Both the position numbers and the translations under genes were made by a program. A DNA stretch of 64,000 bases from Paraburkholderia caribensis. GTDB lineage: Bacteria > Pseudomonadota > Gammaproteobacteria > Burkholderiales > Burkholderiaceae. Below the pieces are notes generated by a model. That model made no database searches and was not told the DNA's origin. It saw only the letters and a program-made list of their open reading frames with translations. The stretch spans positions 186,001 to 250,000 of the forward strand of contig NZ_CP026103.1 of the NCBI RefSeq assembly GCF_002902945.1. The letters are read 5' to 3'. Below are positions 55,400 through 62,009 of this stretch, one piece after another. Positions within the stretch are counted from its first letter, which is position 1. The number at the start of each line of letters is the position of its first letter.

Positions 55400-56545
55400 A
55401 TGACAAGAGCATTTCCCGGCATCTTCTCCGTCGATGACTATCGTTCCGAGGCTCGGCGCCGGTTACCAAGGATGGTATTCGACTATCTGGAAGGCGGGGC
55501 TGACGACGAGTCCGGCCTAAGGCACAATCGCGCGGCCTTTGACAGGTGGGAATTGCGCCCCCGGCGTCTTATCGATGTGAGCAAGCGTGTGCAGTCTACC
55601 GAGCTTCTGGGAAGACAAATCTCCTCGCCGCTCGTTATCGCGCCGACCGGTCTCAATAGTGCGTTCTGGCCCAACGGAGATCTTTCGCTTGCACGCGCTG
55701 CGAGCAAGGCTGGCATTCCGTTCGCACTCTCTACCGCGTCGAATATGTCCATCGAAGAGGTATCAAGGGGCGCGGACGGAGACTTGTGGTTCCAGTTATA
55801 CGTGGTACACCGGAATCTGGCGAAAAACCTGGTCAGCCGAGCGCGGGCGGCAAACTATTCGACGTTGATCCTGACCACGGACGTTGCGGTGAATGGGTTC
55901 CGGCAGCGTGATCTGCGAAACGGGTTCGCCATGCCATTCAAAATCACTCCACGAGGCGCCCTCGATGGCATTTCACATCCCCGTTGGCTCTGGTCCTATC
56001 TGAGGAATGGTTTGCCGCAGTTGAAGAACTTCGCGACCGATGACGCGTCTGATACCGCCTCGCAGGCTGCGGTGTTGCGGCGGGAAATGGACGCGAGCTT
56101 CGGCTGGGACGACCTTCGTCGCTTGCGCGACGACTGGCCCGGGAAGCTGCTTGTCAAAGGCATAGTGACGGCTGAGGATGCCGAACGATGCGTGGAAATC
56201 GGCGCCGACGGTGTCATCGTCTCCAATCATGGAGGACGACAGCTTGCGGATCTTCCTGCACCGATCGACGCATTGCCGGGCATTTCCGATGCGACTCCGA
56301 CCACCGATCTCATTCTGGACAGTGGCATTCGAAGAGGAGCCGATGTGGTAAAGGCGGTCGCATTGGGTGCGACGGCCGTGATGCTCGGACGCGCCACCTT
56401 GTATGGACTCTCCGCAAAAGGCGAGGCCGGTGTGTCTGATGTCGTTGCAATGATCAAGGAGGAAATCGACCGGACCCTCGCCCTGGTCGGGTACAGTTCG
56501 ATAATGGAGATCGATCGGAGTTGCGTCGCTCGGCGGCCTGTGTAG
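55400..56545 (+). CDS. mdlB: (S)-mandelate dehydrogenase, FMN-dependent
   Basis: Oxidises (S)-mandelate to benzoylformate, the entry step of the pathway. 381 residues of the FMN-dependent alpha-hydroxyacid dehydrogenase family. Segments MVFDYLEGGADDE, STASNMSIEEVSRG, DLWFQLYVVHR, LTTDVAVNGFR, MDASFGWDDLRRLRD and LLVKGIVTAEDA agree closely with the Pseudomonas putida enzyme as I know it. The catalytic histidine is H277 in SNHGGRQL and the FMN-binding region is LDSGIRRGADVVKAVALGA. The membrane-anchoring insertion lies at about 180-215. No strong ribosome binding site; separated from the permease by 357 bases, so possibly a separate transcript. Confidence 0.9.
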   Translation: MTRAFPGIFSVDDYRSEARRRLPRMVFDYLEGGADDESGLRHNRAAFDRWELRPRRLIDVSKRVQSTELLGRQISSPLVIAPTGLNSAFWPNGDLSLARAASKAGIPFALSTASNMSIEEVSRGADGDLWFQLYVVHRNLAKNLVSRARAANYSTLILTTDVAVNGFRQRDLRNGFAMPFKITPRGALDGISHPRWLWSYLRNGLPQLKNFATDDASDTASQAAVLRREMDASFGWDDLRRLRDDWPGKLLVKGIVTAEDAERCVEIGADGVIVSNHGGRQLADLPAPIDALPGISDATPTTDLILDSGIRRGADVVKAVALGATAVMLGRATLYGLSAKGEAGVSDVVAMIKEEIDRTLALVGYSSIMEIDRSCVARRPV

Positions 56546-57104
56546 CGGAGGAAACAGCCTGCACTAGTCCGCCGAGAGTCGGCTGACGACGTGCCCTCGA
56601 CACGGCGAGCGACTGACCGTTGCACTCCCTTAAGAGACGCCCGGCGTACCTGACGTGGAACGGCAGGAGCCTTCGTCGAAATAATGCTCGCTGAACATCG
56701 TATTCGCGTCATTTTGCGAGCCGGGGTTTCACATCATGAAGTGATGTGAAAAATCTACCCCCAAACCCAACCGCTGATCAGTTCACTTCGTGAACGTAAA
56801 GTATCAACCAACACCCCCCACAATCTGCATCGTCACGAAACGCGTCCAGCCGTTTCGCTCCGCCACGTGCTTCCGTCCCGCCTTGCAGGCTGACTGAAAA
56901 GATCGCGGCGTGTGCGTTGCGTGCCGTGCGAATAGAGAAATACCGGGTGGAAAGAGGGTGCCGCGCGTCGCCCGGCTCCGATAATCGTTGCCATGCAGGC
57001 TGTCGATCACGACAGCGACGTTTCCATCGAGTCGCGCGCCGCAGGCCATCAACGGTTGACGGGCCATCGGGCGCGCGGCGCTTCATTGTTGAAGGGTCCG
57101 TGCC
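56546..57104. other. Intergenic region with a long perfect inverted repeat
   Basis: About 560 bases between mdlB and the response regulator. It contains the 10-base-arm dyad at 56727-56751. No gene supported on either strand. Confidence 0.5.
56727..56751. promoter_or_regulatory. Perfect inverted repeat TTTCACATCA-N5-TGATGTGAAA
   Basis: Ten-base arms with a 5-base spacer, AT-rich, in non-coding DNA. It has the shape of a dimeric regulator operator; the following sequence lacks a T-run, so a terminator is less likely. Regulator unknown. Confidence 0.5.
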
Positions 57105-57515
57105 GTGTGCAACAACCCGATTGTCTCCATCATCGACGACGACGAGTCCGTGCGCGTCGCAACCTCCAGCCTCGTCCGCTCGCTAGGCTGGAAGGCCCGG
57201 CTCTATGCGTCGGCGGAGCAGTTCATGGCGTCCGGCAACCTCGGCGACGTGACCTGCATCATTTCAGACGTGCGGATGCCGGGCATTTCGGGCATTGACA
57301 TGTACCGGCAACTGGTCGGGCGCGGCATGCTGACGCCGATCATTTTCATCTCCGCATTCGCGTCGGAGAACACCCGCAGGCAGGCGTTCGACGCGGGCGC
57401 CGTCTGCATGCTCAGCAAACCCGTTGACGTGACCGATGTCACACGCTGCCTCGAATCGGCGCGCGTGCACGCATCGCGCGCCTCGGCGGCGCAACCGCCG
57501 GCGGGAGCACGATGA
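57105..57515 (+). CDS. FixJ/NtrC-type stand-alone receiver protein
   Basis: Single-domain response regulator of 136 residues: acid pocket D11-D13, phospho-acceptor D55 in CIISDVRMPG, T/S and lysine positions in FISAFAS and LSKPVD. There is no DNA-binding domain, so it acts through protein contacts, for instance as a phosphate sink for the kinase that follows. GTG start at 57105 after AAGGG; its stop overlaps the kinase ATG as ATGA. FixJ-type receivers of this kind usually carry a LuxR helix-turn-helix, absent here. Confidence 0.82.
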   Translation: MCNNPIVSIIDDDESVRVATSSLVRSLGWKARLYASAEQFMASGNLGDVTCIISDVRMPGISGIDMYRQLVGRGMLTPIIFISAFASENTRRQAFDAGAVCMLSKPVDVTDVTRCLESARVHASRASAAQPPAGAR

Positions 57516-59716
57516 TTTTCAATGCGTTGCCTATCTTGACTGCGGGCCGCCTCCGGAGCACGCGCGCGCTCTATGCGGCGGCCGCTGCGATCGCGGTGGC
57601 CGTGTTCGTCATCGACGCATTCACGATGATCGATATTGCCGTCGCCGTGCTGTACGCGACGGTCGTGTTGCTGGTCGCCTCGGCAGGCTCGCGCACGACC
57701 ACGACCCACGTCGCCTGGGGTTGCGTCGCGTTGACGCTGCTGGGATTCATGCTCTCCCACGACGGGCACTACTCGGATGGGTCGGTGGCCCGCTGCGTGG
57801 TCAGCCTGCTCGCCATCGCGACCACGTCGATGCTGGCGCTGCGAAACCAGGCGAGCAACGACATGCTGCGCAAGCAGCTCGACATGCTCGACCTTACGCA
57901 TGACGCGATCATCGTCTACGACATGGACGACCGCATCACGTTCTGGAACCAGGGCGCGGAGCGGCTGTACGGCTGGACGGCGCGCCAGGCGATGGGCCAG
58001 CCGCTGCACGAACTCACGCACACGAGGGCGTCGACGATGCCCATCGACGCGATTCGCCGCGAGACCTTGCTTCACGGCGGCTGGCACGGCGAACTGGAGC
58101 GCATACGAAACGACGGTGCGAAGGTCTGCATTTCGAGCCGCTGCACGCTGTGGCGCGACGACCGCGGCAAGCCGCTCGCGATCCTCGCCACCAGCAACGA
58201 CATTACCGCGCGCAAACAGATGGAAGCGGAGCTGCGGCGCCAGCAGGACGAACTGCGCGCGACGATCGACGCCATTCCCGGCATGGTCTGGAGCTCTTCG
58301 CGCGACGGCAGCCCCGATTACATGAACCGGCGCTGGAACGAGTACGGCGTGGACGTTGCCGACGACATCCGCGATATCTGGCAGTCGATCGTGCATCCCG
58401 ACGACCTGCCCGCGATGCAGGCCGCGTGGCGCGAAGCCGTCGCGACGGGCAGCGCGCTCGAAACGACCGCGCGCATCCGGCGCAAGGACGGCGTGTACCG
58501 CTGGATGCACATCGGCGCGGAGCCGCTGCGCGACGCGCATGGGGAAATCGTGCGCTGGTACGGCGTGAATACCGATATCGAAGAGCACAAGCAGACGCAG
58601 CAGGCGCTCGAACGCAGCGAGGCGTTCCTGTCGGACGCGCAACGGTTGAGCCGCACGGGCAGCATCGCCACGTGCGTGGCGGAGCGCCGCATGTGGTGGT
58701 CGGACGAGACGTATCGCATCTTCGACGTGCCTCGTCACGTGAGCCCGACCATCGAGCTGATCGCGGCTCGAACCCATCCCGACGATATCGAAGCCGTGAC
58801 GCGCACGCACGAACGGGTGCTGCAGGGTGAGCCGCATATCGACAGCGAGTTCCGGTTGCTGTTGACGGACGGTTCGGTCAAACATGTCCACTACGTCGCG
58901 CATCTGTCGGCGCCCGCTTCCGGCAAGGTCGAGTATGTCGGCGCGTTGATGGACGTGACGGATCGCGTGACCGCGCAGGAAGCGCTCGACCGCTCGACGG
59001 CCGAGCTTGCCCATGTCACACGCGTGACGATGCTGGGCGAGATGGCGGCCTCGATTGCGCACGAGGTCACGCAACCGCTCGCGGCGATCGTCACGGCAGG
59101 CGACGCGGCGGCGCGCTGGCTCAACCGGCCGCGCCCCGATCTCGACGAGGTCGGGCTGTCGATCGGCAACATGACGCGCGACGCGAAGCGCGCCACCGAC
59201 ATCATCCGGCAGATCCGCGCGATGGCGCAGAAGCGCGATCCGAGTCCCATGCCGCTCGATCTCAACGCGTTGGCGCGAGAGGCGATCGAACTGTTGCGGC
59301 GCGAACTGGAAGCGCACGCCATCGAAGTCGAGACGGGCAATCTGCAGCATGTTCTGCGTGTGTGCGTCGACCGCGTTCAGATCCAGCAGGTCGTCATCAA
59401 CCTGATGATGAACGCGGTTCAGGCGATGTCGGCGGTGAACGACCGCGCGCGCCGGCTGAAGATCGTCACGCACAAGGTGGATGACGGGCATGCGCAATTG
59501 AGCGTCGAAGACTCGGGCACGGGCATCAGCGAAGAGAACAGCCGGCGCCTGTTCAGCCCGTTCTTCACGACGAGGAAGGAAGGCATGGGCATCGGGCTGT
59601 CGATCTGCCGTTCGATTGTCGAAGCGCATGGCGGGCGCATCTGGGCCGAATCGCAGGAAGGCAAAGGCACGACGATGCAATTCGTCCTGCCGTTGGACGT
59701 GCATTTTGCTGGATGA
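57512..59716 (+). CDS. Membrane PAS-PAS-PAS sensor histidine kinase (FixL-like)
   Basis: Sensor kinase of 734 residues. Three or four hydrophobic helices occupy about 18-110 with almost no periplasmic loop, then PAS1 (about 118-235), PAS2 (about 245-365, with WRHPDD-like SIVHPDDLPAMQAAW), PAS3 (about 370-490), HisKA with H517 in AASIAHEVTQPLAAI, and HATPase (NLMMNAVQAM, VEDSGTGIS, FFTTRKEGMGIGLSICRSI). The AHEVxQPL box is that of FixL/DctB-type kinases. No heme-ligand histidine is obvious in the PAS domains. Coupled by ATGA overlap to the receiver at 57105. Confidence 0.88.
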   Translation: MIFNALPILTAGRLRSTRALYAAAAAIAVAVFVIDAFTMIDIAVAVLYATVVLLVASAGSRTTTTHVAWGCVALTLLGFMLSHDGHYSDGSVARCVVSLLAIATTSMLALRNQASNDMLRKQLDMLDLTHDAIIVYDMDDRITFWNQGAERLYGWTARQAMGQPLHELTHTRASTMPIDAIRRETLLHGGWHGELERIRNDGAKVCISSRCTLWRDDRGKPLAILATSNDITARKQMEAELRRQQDELRATIDAIPGMVWSSSRDGSPDYMNRRWNEYGVDVADDIRDIWQSIVHPDDLPAMQAAWREAVATGSALETTARIRRKDGVYRWMHIGAEPLRDAHGEIVRWYGVNTDIEEHKQTQQALERSEAFLSDAQRLSRTGSIATCVAERRMWWSDETYRIFDVPRHVSPTIELIAARTHPDDIEAVTRTHERVLQGEPHIDSEFRLLLTDGSVKHVHYVAHLSAPASGKVEYVGALMDVTDRVTAQEALDRSTAELAHVTRVTMLGEMAASIAHEVTQPLAAIVTAGDAAARWLNRPRPDLDEVGLSIGNMTRDAKRATDIIRQIRAMAQKRDPSPMPLDLNALAREAIELLRRELEAHAIEVETGNLQHVLRVCVDRVQIQQVVINLMMNAVQAMSAVNDRARRLKIVTHKVDDGHAQLSVEDSGTGISEENSRRLFSPFFTTRKEGMGIGLSICRSIVEAHGGRIWAESQEGKGTTMQFVLPLDVHFAG

Positions 59717-59722
59717 CCGGCT

Positions 59723-59821
59723 GTGAAGCTATATGAAAAGCTGGCCGATGCGATCGGCAAACTGGCGTCGCGCTACGCGGCATTTCAACGCAAAGAGGAA
59801 AGCGATCTGGCGATTCGCTGA
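59723..59821 (+). CDS. Possible 32-residue amphipathic small protein
   Basis: Frame MKLYEKLADAIGKLASRYAA then FQRKEESDLAIR, GTG start six bases after the kinase stop. It would form a charged amphipathic helix. The ribosome binding site is weak (GGATGACC). Could be a small partner of the kinase or chance. Confidence 0.25.
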   Translation: MKLYEKLADAIGKLASRYAAFQRKEESDLAIR

Positions 59822-59875
59822 ACATGTCGGTCAGCGTCGATCAACGCAATGGAGAAGAGAAGATAAAGCATGCAG

Positions 59876-59911
59876 ATCAGCGGCGGCTTCAAAGAGAAGC
59901 GAGCCGCTGAT
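59876..59911. terminator. Bidirectional terminator hairpin between convergent genes
   Basis: Perfect outer stem ATCAGCGGC / GCCGCTGAT with inner stem GCTTC / GAAGC around AAAGA. It lies between the kinase (+) and the exported protein gene (-), 44 bases beyond the latter's downstream end. Confidence 0.6.
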
Positions 59912-59954
59912 GTAAAGGAAAATTCATGTCCAGCACGAGGCCGCGCATGGGCAA

Positions 59955-60254
59955 TCAGCTGCCGAAGTAGATGTTGCAGTAGCTGGCGGGGCCGACGCAT
60001 GAGTTGGCGTCCGTGTGGTGCTTGTGGAACAGGCCGCCCGAGCCAGCTTGCGACGTGCCCGAAGCAACGCCGCCATACGACGTTGCACCCGTATCGCCAC
60101 CTTGAGCCGTCGTAGCTGACGGGCCGCGCTCTGAAGCAGGCGCGCCGGCGATCGGGTTGTAGTAGGGCGCCGGACCGTAGCCGCTCGCGAAGACGGGAGC
60201 CGATACGAACGCGGTAGCGGCGAGAAGGGCGGCGGCGACAAGTTTGGTTTTCAT
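59955..60254 (-). CDS. Small exported protein, DUF4148-like
   Basis: Secreted protein of 99 residues. Signal peptide about 1-23 (MKTKLVAAALLAATAFVSAP, cleaved near VFA-SG), then a Gly/Ser/Ala/Thr-rich mature part with two cysteines near the C-terminus (NSCVG, SYCNIYF). The N-terminus and the GPAPYYNPIAGAPASERGPS pattern resemble the DUF4148 exported proteins that occur in many copies in Burkholderia; the exact family is not certain. CTGGAGT lies upstream of the ATG. Function unknown. Confidence 0.7.
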   Translation of the reverse strand: MKTKLVAAALLAATAFVSAPVFASGYGPAPYYNPIAGAPASERGPSATTAQGGDTGATSYGGVASGTSQAGSGGLFHKHHTDANSCVGPASYCNIYFGS

Positions 60255-60700
60255 GACTGGTACTCCAGAAACAGTTCAGGGATCGACAATTCGTTGAACG
60301 GATATGCGTCAACGTCGAAACCAGTCTATAAGGCGAAGCCGGAGAGAATAAGGTGTCTGGCGGGAACGCTTACTTGCCGGATTCGCGAGTAATCCGCAAA
60401 CTGAAATGACATGTAGTCGAATCTGCGCATCCGGGCCGCTCGATATCGTGACTGCAATCGCGCCGTCTTTGCGAACTACGTCGGAGTGGAGTTGGATAGC
60501 GAAGCCGTATCCGCAAGCATCGAATTGGACCCCGTGACTGTCGACGCGCGCGAATAGCTGTGGACTGCATTCAATGAGAAGCGCGAGGAGCCCTGGTCGC
60601 TCGCGAAGCTATCGAAACGGCATAAGCGCGCCCGCCGCAAAACCGGTTGCGGTGCGAATGGTACGCGACGCGCAGAGTGAAGCCGCGTGACCCGGCCGGG
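60255..60700. other. Intergenic region with a decayed gene
   Basis: About 445 bases. The plus-strand remnant at 60474-60680 is its only recognisable content; the rest must hold the promoter of the exported protein gene. Confidence 0.4.
60474..60680 (+). pseudogene. Possible remnant of a winged-helix DNA-binding protein
   Basis: Plus-strand frame reads NYVGVELDSEAVSASIELDP, then TAG (60555-60557), then LWTAFNEKREEPWSLAKLSK and a basic tail. The second half resembles the first helices of MarR-like winged-helix proteins that start ALWTAFNEKREEPWSLAKLSK in this group; I recall this but cannot check it. No start or ribosome binding site. Confidence 0.3.
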
Positions 60701-61339
60701 TCAACTGTCGCCAGCAGGCGGGGCCGCCGCCGCACGCACGCGCATGACGGTCTGTCGCGAAGTGCCGAATCTGCGCGCGACTTCACTGACCGACAGCCCC
60801 TTCCCCAACGACCGGACGATGCGTTCCCGATCGCCGCCCGAAAATGAAGCGGGGCGGCCGGTCGGCCTGCCGTTCTCCCGGGCGGATTTCAGGCTTTCGG
60901 TGCTTCGCAGGCTTCGCACCGATCTGTCCATCCGGACGATTGCCCTGAGCGTTTTGACCGCTTGCGGCTCGGGGCGTGCCGTGAGATCGCAGTTGCCCAA
61001 CTCCACGCAGCGAACGGCGATTTTCGCCTTCCTGCACCGCGTCAGCGTGGCGAGCACGTCGCGGGCGCTGCACCCGAGCGACGCGAGTTCGAGCACGACG
61101 AGCAATTCTCCGGGTGCAATGCGCCGAAGCAGGGCGCTGAATTCCTCGCGGCTCGATGCGGCGAGGTACGGCGGCGCGTTATCGATGGCGACGCGATTGA
61201 GGACGACCGTGTAGCCGGACCTGTCGAGCGCGATCAGTTCCGGCTCGGGAAACCCGCGGGCGTCGGGGTTGTTGATATAGAAGTACGTCCTGCGCGAAAT
61301 GGTGTCCGGTTTGAGCCGGCTCGAACCGGTCTTATTCAT
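60701..61339 (-). CDS. Serine-recombinase-fold protein without catalytic residues
   Basis: 212 residues in the layout of resolvase/invertase recombinases: an N-terminal domain (about 14-125, containing LLVVLELASLGCSARDVLATL, the counterpart of the resolvase LVVxKLDRLGRSxxDLL) and a C-terminal Hin-type helix-turn-helix (VSEVARRFGTSRQTVMRVRA). The nucleophile motif YxRVSxxxQ is replaced by YFYINNPDA, and the DRLGR arginines by ASLGC. Strand exchange is therefore not expected; DNA binding is. The ATG at 61339 overlaps the end of the preceding gene by 8 bases, so the two are translationally coupled. Possibly a regulator derived from a recombinase. Confidence 0.72.
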   Translation of the reverse strand: MNKTGSSRLKPDTISRRTYFYINNPDARGFPEPELIALDRSGYTVVLNRVAIDNAPPYLAASSREEFSALLRRIAPGELLVVLELASLGCSARDVLATLTRCRKAKIAVRCVELGNCDLTARPEPQAVKTLRAIVRMDRSVRSLRSTESLKSARENGRPTGRPASFSGGDRERIVRSLGKGLSVSEVARRFGTSRQTVMRVRAAAAPPAGDS

Positions 61340-61913
61340 GGGCATCGCCGAGAATGACGCGGATGATCGCATCGACCGTGGTGGGCTTCGGGAGCACGGC
61401 GTCGAACCCGTGCCATTCGTGATGCAGGAGCGCAGCCGGGACCATCGCCACCATCCGGGTGGCGGGCGACGTTCTGAGCCGGTTGACGGCCAGTTCGTCC
61501 TCTTGTTCCTGCCTCCCGTCGAAATCGGCGACGACGGCAGCCGTGGGCTCGACGGCCCTGTCGAGGCCGGCCGGATGTTTCGACATGACGGTCGCCCTGA
61601 ACCCGCGCAGGCGCAACAGAATGGCAAGCGATTCCGTCACGTGCGAACTGCCGGGCAGAATCACGATGCGCCGGTTTGCATGGGCTTGACGGTTCTCGAC
61701 GAGCGTGATGCTGCGCAGGGCGGCTTCACTGCTAAGCCAGAGAAGCCGGGCGTGATCATACGCGGAGCGCGCTACCTGCAATGCTGCTTCGTCGTCGCCC
61801 GGGTTGGCGACGAGTGCCTGCAGACGCCGCTGGGCCGTTTCGAGCCGCCTGAGCGCCGCATCGAACTCCGCCTTCGCCTGTCCGACCGAACCGCTGTCGG
61901 TGTCGTTCGCCAC
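61332..61913 (-). CDS. Degenerate receiver-domain protein with N-terminal coiled coil
   Basis: 193 residues. The first 75 form a charged helical region (FDAALRRLETAQRRLQALVA) likely to be a coiled coil; residues about 80-190 have the receiver pattern: RRIVILPGSSHVTESLAILL, phospho-site-like VVADFDG and the lysine in DAVLPKPTTVDAI. The acidic pair that binds Mg in true receivers is replaced by PGSS, so phosphorylation is doubtful. It lies between the hybrid kinase (96 bases upstream) and the resolvase-like gene, with which it overlaps by 8 bases. Confidence 0.7.
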   Translation of the reverse strand: MANDTDSGSVGQAKAEFDAALRRLETAQRRLQALVANPGDDEAALQVARSAYDHARLLWLSSEAALRSITLVENRQAHANRRIVILPGSSHVTESLAILLRLRGFRATVMSKHPAGLDRAVEPTAAVVADFDGRQEQEDELAVNRLRTSPATRMVAMVPAALLHHEWHGFDAVLPKPTTVDAIIRVILGDAHE

Positions 61914-62009
61914 TTATCGCCTCCTTTCGCAGCGGCGCACGCGGTACAGCCTGGATAGCCGGACGCATTGTCGTTGCATAAGCACAACCTGCCGTTACCG
62001 GCGATACCG

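Noticed and set aside
55162..55437. 91-codon frame upstream of mdlB
   Set aside because: Runs into mdlB out of phase and has no ribosome binding site or recognisable sequence.
57203..59704. 833-codon open frame on the minus strand
   Set aside because: Antisense of the PAS kinase and receiver genes, composed mostly of Arg, His, Asp and Ala with no motif; the plus-strand kinase is certain.
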